This document shows positions 9,576-19,279 of a DNA stretch of 53,097 bases, one piece after another; position 1 is the stretch's first letter, and the number at the start of each line of letters is the position of its first letter. The DNA is from Streptomyces sp. NRRL S-337 (GTDB lineage: Bacteria > Actinomycetota > Actinomycetes > Streptomycetales > Streptomycetaceae), in assembly GCF_000720175.1 (NCBI RefSeq), contig NZ_JOIX01000051.1, forward strand, positions 1-53,097, read 5' to 3'. The position numbers and the translations under genes were made by a program. The notes under the pieces were generated by a model, which saw only the letters and a list, made by a program, of their open reading frames with translations, ran no database searches and was not told the origin of the DNA.

Positions 9576-9606
9576 GTGGCGCCACAGTGGCGCCAGCGTG
9601 GCACCC
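9576..9606. promoter_or_regulatory. Operator-like array: three GTGGCGCCA repeats phased at 11 bp
   Basis: GTGGCGCCAC (9576), GTGGCGCCA (9587) and GTGGCACC (9598) start exactly 11 bp apart, one helical turn. The same element occurs in two further triplets upstream of the neighbouring RHH gene. The position, about 150 bp ahead of the DUF4097/ABC exporter genes, fits a regulatory site. Binding by the RHH protein is inferred, because tandem sites one turn apart suit ribbon-helix-helix dimers. Confidence 0.65.
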
Positions 9607-9676
9607 GTCAAGGACAGCGGGCCATCAAGGGCCACTAAGGGCCGCAACGGGCCGCAACGGGCCGCCGAACGGCCGG

Positions 9677-10222
9677 CTAGCGGACCCAGCCGGTGTAGCC
9701 CTGGGAGCCCGAATGACGGCGGCGGGCGGCGGGGCGGCCGTGGTCGCCCGGCTCCAGCGCCGTGGCCGCGGCCCGCACCAGCCAGGCGTTGACCGAGAGC
9801 CCCTCCTGGCCGGCGGCGTCCTCGATCCGGGTCTTGAGGTGGGCGGGCAGCCGGAAGTTGATCCGTGCGGTGCCACCCTCCTCCGCCTCCGCGGGGGCCG
9901 CCGGCACCTGGGCCGGCGCCGCCAGGGTCCCGCCCGGCCCGCCTCCCCGCTCCTCGGCGTCCGCGTACGATTCCTGCCCCGGCGGCGGGGTCACCACGAA
10001 CTCGGGGTCGAGCCCGCGCAGCCGTACGTCGACCGAGCCCGGCGCCAGATCACGGGTGACCTCGCCCATCGCCGCGGACAGCGCGTTGAGCAGGGTGAGC
10101 CGGGCGGCCGACTCCAACGGGGCGGTGAGCCGCTCGGCGAGGGCCCGGGCTTCGTCACCTCCGGCGTCCGCGGCGACCGCGAGCTCGTGCCGGAGATTGT
10201 CCACGTACGGCGTGAGATCCAT
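9677..10222 (-). CDS. Ribbon-helix-helix (HicB/Arc-type) DNA-binding protein
   Basis: A 181-residue protein. Residues about 115-155 (TARINFRLPAHLKTRIEDAA, then a turn and LSVNAWLVRAAATAL) form an Arc/HicB-like ribbon-helix-helix domain; the N-terminal 80 residues are helical, and a Pro/Ala/Glu-rich linker joins the two. Such proteins are often annotated as HicB antitoxins, but no HicA toxin gene is present on either side, so a plain transcriptional regulator is more likely. The ATG is overlapped by the first unit of an 11-bp-phased repeat array, which suggests autoregulation. Confidence 0.8.
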   Translation of the reverse strand: MDLTPYVDNLRHELAVAADAGGDEARALAERLTAPLESAARLTLLNALSAAMGEVTRDLAPGSVDVRLRGLDPEFVVTPPPGQESYADAEERGGGPGGTLAAPAQVPAAPAEAEEGGTARINFRLPAHLKTRIEDAAGQEGLSVNAWLVRAAATALEPGDHGRPAARRRHSGSQGYTGWVR

Positions 10223-10345
10223 GACGCCATCATGGCACCACTATGGCGCCACGGCAAGCTCCATGGCGCAACAGTGGCGCCATCACGGCGCCGACAGCGC
10301 CAACCAGCACCGACCAGCACCAACCGGTGCCACGATGACGCCTCA
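10221..10345. promoter_or_regulatory. Operator-like array: two triplets of 11-bp-phased TGGCGCCA repeats
   Basis: Units begin at 10221 (ATGACGCCATC), 10232 (ATGGCACCACT) and 10243 (ATGGCGCCACG), and again at 10263 (ATGGCGCAACA), 10274 (GTGGCGCCATC) and 10285 (ACGGCGCCGAC). Spacing is exactly 11 bp within each triplet and 20 bp between triplets. Weaker copies continue to about 10345. The first unit covers the start codon of the RHH gene. Core units are self-complementary (TGGCGCCA). The array occupies the whole gap between the RHH gene and the HxlR gene. Confidence 0.65.
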
Positions 10346-10789
10346 GCGATCCGCCTGTGCGGCGTCCCAGGCCGCCTGGGAGGCGGCGATGGCCGGGCGG
10401 TGGGCGATCGACCAGTCGGCGAGGGCCTTCACGAGGTGGGTGAGGCTGCGGCCCAGCTCCGTCAGCTCGTACTCGACCTGGGGCGGGACGGTGGGGTACA
10501 CGGTCCGCTTGACCAGCCCGTCCCGCTCCAGGCGCCGGACGGTGAGGGTCAGCATGCGCTGCGAGATGTTGCCGGGGATGGCGCGCTGCAGCTCCTTGAA
10601 CCGCTTGGTGCCGGGGGTGAGTTCCACCACCACGTAGACGGACCACTTGTCCCCGAGCCGGTCCAGCACGTCCCGGACACCGCACTCGTCCTGGGGCGTC
10701 TCACACACGATCACGGGCCCCACCGACCCCGATTCCGATTCCGATTCCGATTCCGCCGAGGTGGTTACCCCCGTGTGCCCTACTGACAT
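10343..10789 (-). CDS. HxlR-family transcriptional regulator
   Basis: A 148-residue winged-helix regulator of the HxlR family: the N-terminal Cys region CGVRDVLDRLGDKWSVYVVVEL, then GTKRFKELQRAIPGNISQRMLTLTVRRLERDGLVKR and YELTELGRSL. HxlR proteins sense reactive aldehydes or oxidants and often control a divergent reductase. The ATG at 10789 has AGGAGG seven bases upstream. The N-terminus carries an (SE) run encoded by four copies of the hexamer GATTCC at 10731-10754. It is divergent from the NmrA-like reductase with a 70-bp shared control region. Confidence 0.9.
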   Translation of the reverse strand: MSVGHTGVTTSAESESESESGSVGPVIVCETPQDECGVRDVLDRLGDKWSVYVVVELTPGTKRFKELQRAIPGNISQRMLTLTVRRLERDGLVKRTVYPTVPPQVEYELTELGRSLTHLVKALADWSIAHRPAIAASQAAWDAAQADR

Positions 10790-10859
10790 CAAAGTGCCTC
10801 CTTACGCGCTGCAGTTGCCCTCTCGATGATGGGATCACACAGCTCAGGAGGGGGATCCC

Positions 10860-11744
10860 ATGATTCTGATCACCGGCGCCAACGGCGCCCTCGGCCGGCT
10901 CGTCGCCGCGGAACTGGCCGACCGGGACGACGTCGTCCTCGGCACCCGCAACCCCGGCTCCGCGGCCCCCGGCTCTGCGGCCCCCGGGTCCGCCGACACC
11001 GGGTCCACTCACGCCCCCCGGCCGGCCCGACGCCGCATCGACTTCGACGATCCGTCCTCCCTCGACCTCACCGGCGTGGACACCCTGTTGCTCATCTCCG
11101 CCGGATACGGCGAGGACGACGTCGTCATCGCCCGTCACGACGCCGCGATCACGGCGGCCGAGAAGGCGGGCGTACGGCACCTCGTCTACACCAGCCTCAG
11201 CGGCGACGGCGACCACCTGGCCTACGCGCTGGCGCACCGCTGGACCGAACGCCGCCTCGCGCGCGGCCCGTTGGCGTGGACGGTGCTGCGCAACGGGCTC
11301 TACGCCGAGTTCCTCGCCACCATCGCCGCGCCGGGGCCCGACGGCACGATCGCGGCGCCGCTGGGCGCGGGCCGGCTGGCCGCGGTGGCCCGTGCCGACC
11401 TCGCGGCGGTGGCGGCGCGGGTGGCGGCCGAGCCGGAGCGGCACGCCGGGCGGGTGTACGAGCTGGTGGGCGAACGGGCGCTGGGCGGCGCCGAGTTGGC
11501 GGACGCGGTGGGCGGCTCGTACGAACCCGGCTCGCTCGGCGCGGCCCGGGAGGCGATCGCCGGGTCCGGCGGGGCCCTGCCGTACCAGGTGCCGATGCTG
11601 GTGGGCACGTACTCGGCGATCGCCGGCGGCTTCCTGGACGGCTCCGGCATCGAGGAGAACGCGCTGCGTACGCTCCTCGGCCGCGCCCCCCGCCCCGCCC
11701 TGGACGCCTACCGGACCGCGGTCTCCGCGCTCTCCGCTTCCTAG
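10860..11744 (+). CDS. NmrA/QOR2-like NAD(P)H-binding reductase
   Basis: A 294-residue Rossmann-fold atypical SDR. The N-terminal ITGANGALGRLVAAEL is the nucleotide-binding motif, and LLLISAGYGEDD, GVRHLVYTS and YAEFLATIAAPGPDG follow the NmrA/quinone-oxidoreductase-2 pattern. An inserted PGSAAPGSAAPGSA run (10956-11010) sits after the second strand and comes from a 15-bp tandem repeat. GGAGGGGG precedes the ATG. It is probably controlled by the divergent HxlR regulator. Its stop codon shares the palindrome CTAG (11741-11744) with the stop of the convergent methyltransferase gene. Confidence 0.88.
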   Translation: MILITGANGALGRLVAAELADRDDVVLGTRNPGSAAPGSAAPGSADTGSTHAPRPARRRIDFDDPSSLDLTGVDTLLLISAGYGEDDVVIARHDAAITAAEKAGVRHLVYTSLSGDGDHLAYALAHRWTERRLARGPLAWTVLRNGLYAEFLATIAAPGPDGTIAAPLGAGRLAAVARADLAAVAARVAAEPERHAGRVYELVGERALGGAELADAVGGSYEPGSLGAAREAIAGSGGALPYQVPMLVGTYSAIAGGFLDGSGIEENALRTLLGRAPRPALDAYRTAVSALSAS

Positions 11745-12805
11745 TCCGGCACCGCCTCGCCGGTGGCCTCGGCCTCGATGACGGAGGACATGGCGCGGGT
11801 CGCCAGGATGCGGCGGAGGCGGAAGCCGGAACGGGTGAGGAGGTCCTCGAACTCGGCGGCGGTGCGTTCGCGGCCCCGTACGACCATGAGCATGACGATG
11901 TCGAGGGCGAGGGCCGGGTGCGGGGAGCCGTCGGCGGGCAGGACCGCGTCGATGACGAGCAGCCGCGTGCCGGGTGTCACGGCCCGGCGGATGGTGCGCA
12001 GGATGCGCAGGCAGTCCTCGTCCGGCCAGTCGTGCAGGATGTTCTTGAGCAGGTAGAGGTCCCCGCCCTTCGGTACGGCGGTGAAGAAGTCGCCGCCTTC
12101 CGTGCGCCAGCGGCCGTCGAGTTCTTCGGTGTCGAGCAGGTGGTCGGCGACGGTCTCGGGGCGGTCGAAGAGGACGCCCCGCAGGCCCGGGGAGCGGGTG
12201 AGGGCCTCGCGGAGCAGGCCGCCCCGGCCGCCGCCGACGTCCACGACCGTGCCGCGGTCGGGGAACGGGTAGGCGCCGGCGATGTCCTCGTTCGCCTGGC
12301 CGGTGCGCGAGGTCATCGCGGCGTCGAAGAGGCGGCTCTTGTCGGGCGTGGCGGACAGGTGCGCGAAGAAGGGGACGCCGTAGGCGGTCTCGAAGCCGGG
12401 CTCCCCGGTTCTCAGGGTGTCGGGGATGTTCTCGGCGGACCGGCGGAACATCTCGTCGGTGAACAGCAGGGCGGTGGCGCGCTGGGAGCCGGGCACATCG
12501 GCGCGCAGGCCCGTACCGCTCTCCGTCAGGGCGAACGCCCCGTCCTCCTCGCGGAACAGCCCGCGGGTGGCGAGCATCCGCAGGATCCGGCGCAGGGGTA
12601 CGGCCTGGGTGCCCGAGCGCTCGGCCAGGTCCTCGGCGGTCCGCGGGCCGTCGGCCAGGAGGTCCGCGATGCCGTGCACGATGACGGCGCGCACGGCGTC
12701 GGCGTATATGTGGCCGTACATCAGGTCCTGCAGCGGCGAGAAACGGGCGCCCGCGGCGGGGGCGTCCGGGCGGGTCTCCGGGGTGGTGTCAGGGGTGGTG
12801 GCCAA
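11741..12805 (-). CDS. O-methyltransferase (acetylserotonin/ubiquitous plant-type fold)
   Basis: A 354-residue SAM-dependent O-methyltransferase like those tailoring polyketides. It has an N-terminal winged-helix dimerisation domain (DLMYGHIYADAVRAVIVHGIADLLADGPRTAEDLAERSG), the SAM motif VVDVGGGRGGLL, the acidic loop VLFDRPETV, the catalytic-region KNILHDWPDEDCLRIL and the conserved C-terminal ERTAAEFEDLLTRSGF. The TTG start at 12805 is preferred because AGGAG lies seven bases upstream; an ATG 17 codons further up (12856) lacks a ribosome-binding site. The 12857-13120 gap holds only a promoter and a direct repeat, TTTTCSGGRCGCGCCAC, at 13000 and 13023. The substrate is unknown. Confidence 0.88.
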   Translation of the reverse strand: MATTPDTTPETRPDAPAAGARFSPLQDLMYGHIYADAVRAVIVHGIADLLADGPRTAEDLAERSGTQAVPLRRILRMLATRGLFREEDGAFALTESGTGLRADVPGSQRATALLFTDEMFRRSAENIPDTLRTGEPGFETAYGVPFFAHLSATPDKSRLFDAAMTSRTGQANEDIAGAYPFPDRGTVVDVGGGRGGLLREALTRSPGLRGVLFDRPETVADHLLDTEELDGRWRTEGGDFFTAVPKGGDLYLLKNILHDWPDEDCLRILRTIRRAVTPGTRLLVIDAVLPADGSPHPALALDIVMLMVVRGRERTAAEFEDLLTRSGFRLRRILATRAMSSVIEAEATGEAVPD

Positions 12806-13120
12806 GGGTTCACTCCTGTTGTCGTGAGCTGTCGGCAGGTCTCCATTATCGAGCATTTGCCCAGGTCACGGGCGGTTTTGGAGACTTCGGGAAGCCGCGT
12901 ACGACCGGCGGAGGGCCGCAGACGGACGCCGCTGCCCCGCCCCTCCCTCCCCGGGCCGCGAACCCACCAAGACCCCCTCCGCGCCTCCGCGCGGGCCGAT
13001 TTTCCGGGCGCGCCACCATGACTTTTCGGACGCGCCACGGCGACGGCCCTGGCCACCTGTCCCGACCACCACCCCGGCCGTCGACCCAGCCGCCGCCCCT
13101 GCCACCGCCCCGCCCGCCGT

Positions 13121-15508
<2,388 letters not shown>

Positions 15509-15667
15509 CGGTGTCTCCATCTGCTGGAACTGCGGAACTGCGGCTGCGGAACTGCGTCTGCGGTACTGCGGCAACCGCGACCTGCAGCTCACGCTACGGG
15601 CGGGTGGCAGGCCACGCTTCTTCTTTCCTGACCGGTTTCGTGGCCCTCGGCCCGGAGGTGCGATGCC

Positions 15668-15832
15668 ATGCCGTTGCAGAGGAAGTTGTGCGCGATCACC
15701 CTCGACCGTCCCGATCCGCTGGCTCTGGCGGCGTTCTCCCAGCAGGCCACCGGACTCGAAGCACGGTTGCCGGAGCTGGGTGGGGGAAGCCGGTGTACGC
15801 GTACCACTTTTGCTAGCGCTTGCTTGCAATAG
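15668..15832 (+). pseudogene. Remnant of a VOC-family gene
   Basis: A 54-codon frame encodes MPLQRKLCAITLDRPDPLA, then LAAFSQQATGLEARLPELGG, closely resembling the N-terminus of Streptomyces VOC proteins (DCPDPxALAAFYQxATGLEL). The similarity then stops abruptly, and the frame runs through promoter-like DNA to a TAG. The rest of the usual 120-250 residues is absent. I read this as the 5-prime stub of a deleted glyoxalase-family gene. It is too short to be a functional VOC protein. Confidence 0.55.
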
Positions 15833-15837
15833 TTAGC
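15812..15837. promoter_or_regulatory. Imperfect inverted repeat upstream of the XRE regulator
   Basis: GCTAGCGCTTGC (15812-15823) and GCAATAGTTAGC (15826-15837) are inverted repeats with nine of twelve positions complementary, separated by two bases. The site lies 22 bp ahead of the XRE gene start, in locally AT-richer DNA. Autoregulation by the XRE protein is inferred from position only. Confidence 0.45.
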
Positions 15838-15858
15838 ACGGCAAGGCACCATCGACGT

Positions 15859-16302
15859 ATGGCATCACTCAACGTCGGCAATCTCGGCGAGTTCCTGCGG
15901 GAGCAGCGGCGCACCGCGCAGCTGAGCCTGCGGCAGCTCGCGGATGCCGCCGGGGTGTCCAATCCGTACCTCAGCCAGATCGAGCGCGGCCTGCGCAAGC
16001 CCAGTGCGGAGATCCTCCAGCAGCTGGCCAAGGCGCTGCGGATATCCGCGGAGACGCTGTACGTCCAGGCCGGAATCCTGGATGAGCGGCGCGGTCTGGA
16101 CGGGGTCGAGGTGCAGACCGCGATACTCACCGACCCGGCGCTGAACGAGAGACAGAAGCAGGTCCTGCTGCAGATCTACGAGTCCTTCCGCAAGGAGAAC
16201 GGACTGGTCAGCCGCGAGGACCGGGCAGCGGGCGGCCATGCGGACGGACGCGAGGCGGACGCCCATGAGACCGAGGCCGACGACGGCCCGCACGCCACCT
16301 GA
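15859..16302 (+). CDS. XRE-family helix-turn-helix regulator
   Basis: A 147-residue protein with an N-terminal lambda-Cro/XRE domain (LGEFLREQRRTAQLSLRQLADAAGVSNPYLSQIERGLRKPSAEILQQLAKAL), a middle segment LYVQAGILDERRG and a C-terminal helix LNERQKQVLLQIYESFRKEN, then an acidic His/Asp/Glu-rich tail. ATG 15859 is chosen over an in-frame TTG at 15820, which lies inside the presumed operator. It is 31 bp upstream of the HbhA-like gene, so the two form an operon. The signal is unknown. Confidence 0.88.
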   Translation: MASLNVGNLGEFLREQRRTAQLSLRQLADAAGVSNPYLSQIERGLRKPSAEILQQLAKALRISAETLYVQAGILDERRGLDGVEVQTAILTDPALNERQKQVLLQIYESFRKENGLVSREDRAAGGHADGREADAHETEADDGPHAT

Positions 16303-16333
16303 GCAACCGATTCGTTCCAGGAGGAACCACGTC

Positions 16334-16978
16334 ATGGCCATCAACACCGATGAGCTCCGCAAGGTCCTGACCGACGCAACCCCGCTCTACGCCGTGGCCG
16401 GCACCATCGATCTGGCCGCCGAGAAGCTCGGCGAGGTGCCGCAGCTGGTGGAGCGGCTCAAGGCCGAGGCGCCCAAGCGCTTCGATTCCGTCCGCAGCAC
16501 CGATCCCAAGGAGGTCCAGGCGCTGGTCACCAAGCAGGCCAAGGACGCGCAGGAGAAGCTGGCCGAGCTGCTGGAGTCGCTCGACGGCGACTTCAAGAAG
16601 TTCCGCGACCAGGCGCAGGAGCTGGCGCTGCAGGGCGTCGGGCGGGTCGCCGAGACCGCGGTGAAGGCCCGGGAGGGCTACGAGGAGCTGGCCGAGCGCG
16701 GCCGGGGCGCGGTGGCGACCTGGCGCGGCGAGGTGGCCAACCGCACCGAGGACGTCGCGGTGGCGATCGAGCCGGAGCCGGCCCCCAAGTCCGCCGCCAA
16801 GAGCGGCCCCGCGAAGACCGGCACGGCCAACGGCTCCAAGACCACGGGCAAGGCCACCCCGTCGGCCAAGACGACCACCTCGGCCCAGACCAAGCCGGCC
16901 GCGGCGAAGAAGCCGGTCGCGCAGCGCAAGCCGGCGCCGGCTCCGGTGAAGAAGAGCACCCCGCCGTCCGCGAAGTGA
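16334..16978 (+). CDS. Heparin-binding haemagglutinin (HbhA)-like coiled-coil protein
   Basis: A 214-residue protein. Residues 1-140 are a long charged helical coiled coil like mycobacterial HbhA; residues 145-214 are an Ala/Lys/Pro/Thr-rich basic tail (repeated KPAAAKKP- and KPAPAPVKK-like blocks) resembling histone H1 or HbhA tails. No signal peptide is evident. GGAGGA precedes the ATG. In mycobacteria HbhA is a surface adhesin; in Streptomyces the role is unknown, and DNA or membrane association are alternatives. It forms an operon with the XRE regulator. Confidence 0.8.
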   Translation: MAINTDELRKVLTDATPLYAVAGTIDLAAEKLGEVPQLVERLKAEAPKRFDSVRSTDPKEVQALVTKQAKDAQEKLAELLESLDGDFKKFRDQAQELALQGVGRVAETAVKAREGYEELAERGRGAVATWRGEVANRTEDVAVAIEPEPAPKSAAKSGPAKTGTANGSKTTGKATPSAKTTTSAQTKPAAAKKPVAQRKPAPAPVKKSTPPSAK

Positions 16979-17019
16979 GCGCACGGCCGCGCACCACGCG
17001 CTGAGGCGCGGATCACGGC

Positions 17020-17050
17020 CGGGCCGGGCACACCTGGCGTGCCCGGCCCG
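17020..17050 (+). terminator. Stem-loop terminator after the HbhA-like gene
   Basis: An 11-bp perfect GC stem, CGGGCCGGGCA (17020-17030) paired with TGCCCGGCCCG (17040-17050), with a nine-base loop. It follows the HbhA-like stop by about 40 bp. There is no strong T-tract, as is common in Streptomyces. Confidence 0.7.
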
Positions 17051-17168
17051 TTGTGCGGGTACGGTGGGGCGGCACGGGCGGCAGCCAGCAGCCCCCTGGC
17101 CCCGAGGGCCGGGCAGCGGAAACCACACTGCACCAGACCACACGGCAGGCGAACGGGCGGAGGACGGC

Positions 17169-17516
17169 GTGCTGATCTACGGGTTCCAGTCGATTCTGAG
17201 CTGGGCGCAGCTCGCCCTGGGCATCTATGCCGCCGTGATGCTGATCGACGCCGCGGTGCGCCGCGAGGACGCCTACCGCGCGGCGAGCAAGCAGACCAAG
17301 GGCATGTGGCTGATCTTCCTGGCGATCGCCACGGCCCTGCTGTTCATCCTGCCGGTGATGTCGTTCCTGCCGATCATCGGCGTGATCGCGGTGATCGTCT
17401 ACACCGTCGACGTCCGGCCGGCGCTGCGTGCGGTCTCGGGCGGCGGCGGCCGCGGGCCGCGGCGCGGCGGTTCCAGCTCGGACGGGCCGTACGGGCCGTT
17501 CAACGGCGGGCGCTGA
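17169..17516 (+). CDS. DUF2516-family small membrane protein
   Basis: A 115-residue protein with three hydrophobic segments (about residues 3-27, 43-62 and 62-80) followed by a Gly/Arg/Ser-rich cytoplasmic tail. The pattern IYGFQSILSWAQLALGIYAAVMLIDAAVRREDAYRAASKQTKGMWL is that of DUF2516, conserved in actinobacteria and of unknown function. The start is GTG at 17169. It is convergent with the SpoIIE-type phosphatase gene, 51 bp away. Confidence 0.85.
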   Translation: MLIYGFQSILSWAQLALGIYAAVMLIDAAVRREDAYRAASKQTKGMWLIFLAIATALLFILPVMSFLPIIGVIAVIVYTVDVRPALRAVSGGGGRGPRRGGSSSDGPYGPFNGGR

Positions 17517-17567
17517 GCCCCGGGGCCCCCGGAGTCCTTCGTTCGGAAAGCCCCCCGGCCCCGCCGC

Positions 17568-18956
17568 TCAGCGGCGGTCCAGCAGCAGCACGGCCACGTC
17601 GTCCGTCAGCTCGCCGCCGTTGAGGTCGCGTACCTCCCGGACGGCCGCGTCCAGCAGGGCGTCGCCCTGGAGGCCGGACTCCATCTGCCGGCCGACGAGC
17701 TCCGCCATGCCTTCCTGGCCGAGCCGCTGGTTGCCCTCGCCGATCCGGCCCTCGATCAGGCCGTCGGTGTACATCATCAGGCTCCAGGAGCCGCCCAGCT
17801 CGACCTGACGGCGCGGCCAGCGGGCCTCCGGCAGCAGGCCGAGCGCCGGGCCGCCGCATTCGTACGGCAGCAGCTGCGGGCGCTCGCCGGCCCGGGCCAG
17901 CAGCGGCGCGGGGTGGCCGGCCAGGCACAGCCCGGCGCGGCGGCCGTCCGCGGAGATGTCGACGGTGCACAGCGTCGCGAAGATCTCGTCGTCCGCGCGC
18001 TCGTGCTCCAGCACCTTCTGGAGGGTGGCGAGCAGCTCGTCGCCGCACAGCCCGGCGAAGGTCAGCGCGCGCCAGGCGATCCGCAGCTCGACGCCGAGGG
18101 CGGCCTCGTCCGGGCCGTGGCCGCAGACGTCGCCGATCATGGCGTGCACGGTGCCGTCGGCGGTGCGCACGGTGTCGTAGAAGTCGCCGCCGAGCAGCGC
18201 GCGGCTGCGGCCGGGGCGGTAGCAGGCGGCGAACCGCAGGTCGGAGCCGTCCAGCAGCGGAGTGGGCAGCAGGCCGCGTTCCAGCCGGGCGTTCTCCTGG
18301 GCGAGCATCCGCGACTCGGTGAGCTGGCGCTGGGCGAGGTCGGCGCGTTTGCGTTCGACGGCGTAGCGCACGGCGCGGCTGAGGACCGCACCGTCCAGTT
18401 CGTCGCGGAAGAGGTAGTCCTGGGCGCCGACGCGCACGGCGTCGGCGGCGCGCTCGGCGTCCGTCTCGTAGGTGAGGACGAGGACAGCGTGCGAGGGGGC
18501 CATCCGCAGGACGTCGTGCAGCATGCCCAGGGCGTCGCCAGGGGCGCTGCCGGGGGCGCTGCCGGGGGCGGTGCCGCGCTCGCCCGCGGTGCGGTCGGCG
18601 GGTTCGGCCGGCGGCAGGTCGAGCAGGATGCAGTGCACGTCGTCGGTGAGCAGCCGCTCGGCCTCGGTGAGGTTACGGGCGGTGCGCAGCCGTACCTTGC
18701 GGCCGGCCCAGTCCCACATCTCGGGGACGTGGCTGTTGGGGTCCTCGCCGATGAGGAGCAGGGTCAGGCCCTGGTGCGCGGGACTGTGATCGGCCGAAAG
18801 TCGCTGTTCGATTTCCGGGGCGTCGGGGCCCCGGTCCGTCGCGTCCCCCGCGCCCGGCGCGCCGGCGACCCGCGCGGTCCGCGCGCAGGCGTCGTCCACC
18901 GGTCCTGCCTGGTGCGGCAGCACGACCGTCCGCTGGTGCGGTACGGGTACGGGCAT
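17568..18956 (-). CDS. Receiver-like/SpoIIE-type PP2C serine phosphatase
   Basis: A 462-residue protein of a group common in Streptomyces. Residues about 65-200 resemble a response-regulator receiver domain (LTLLLIGEDP, HCILLDLPPAE, VLVLTYETDAE) with an Arg where the conserved Lys is expected. A helical linker (RKRADLAQRQLTESRMLAQENARLERGLLPTPL) leads to the PP2C/SpoIIE phosphatase domain with metal-binding Asp motifs GGDFYD, IGDVCGHGP, MMYTDGLIEGR and LTDDVAVLLLDRR. It may dephosphorylate anti-sigma-factor antagonists. A 12-bp tandem repeat (18540-18575) encodes GSAPGSAPG in the receiver-like domain. AAGGAAG precedes the ATG. Confidence 0.9.
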   Translation of the reverse strand: MPVPVPHQRTVVLPHQAGPVDDACARTARVAGAPGAGDATDRGPDAPEIEQRLSADHSPAHQGLTLLLIGEDPNSHVPEMWDWAGRKVRLRTARNLTEAERLLTDDVHCILLDLPPAEPADRTAGERGTAPGSAPGSAPGDALGMLHDVLRMAPSHAVLVLTYETDAERAADAVRVGAQDYLFRDELDGAVLSRAVRYAVERKRADLAQRQLTESRMLAQENARLERGLLPTPLLDGSDLRFAACYRPGRSRALLGGDFYDTVRTADGTVHAMIGDVCGHGPDEAALGVELRIAWRALTFAGLCGDELLATLQKVLEHERADDEIFATLCTVDISADGRRAGLCLAGHPAPLLARAGERPQLLPYECGGPALGLLPEARWPRRQVELGGSWSLMMYTDGLIEGRIGEGNQRLGQEGMAELVGRQMESGLQGDALLDAAVREVRDLNGGELTDDVAVLLLDRR

Positions 18957-19279
18957 CGGTCTGCTTCCTTCCCTCCCCCCGAGGGGTGCATGGGCGCCGA
19001 CCGGCGCACCACGGTGCCGGCTCCGCTCCGCTCGTCGGTCGATCGAACGGGCACGCACCGGCACTGAGAGGCGACCATAGCGCCAGAACGGAGCGGTATG
19101 GAATGGCCGTCGGCAATCGGCCATCGTCATATGCCGCGGCCGATAAGGCATTTGACCTGGGCCGGGGGGAATGCGGAATGACGAATATCACCCCGCTTGA
19201 GTGCAATCGGCGACAAGCCGACAACTCTCGGAGAGGAAACAATCCGGTCATTTATCGCGGACGTGATCCGCGTCATGTG
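18957..19279. other. Intergenic region upstream of the phosphatase gene
   Basis: These 323 bases lie between the phosphatase start and the NlpC/P60 stop; both genes are on the minus strand. AT content rises around 19080-19260. A nested inverted repeat (GAGT...CGGC...GCCG...ACTC, about 19199-19227) could form a hairpin that terminates the NlpC/P60 transcript. The rest should contain the phosphatase promoter, but no clear -35/-10 pair was identified. Confidence 0.5.

Noticed and set aside
9677..10222. HicAB toxin-antitoxin system
   Set aside because: The RHH domain is HicB/Arc-like, but no HicA-like small toxin gene lies on either side.
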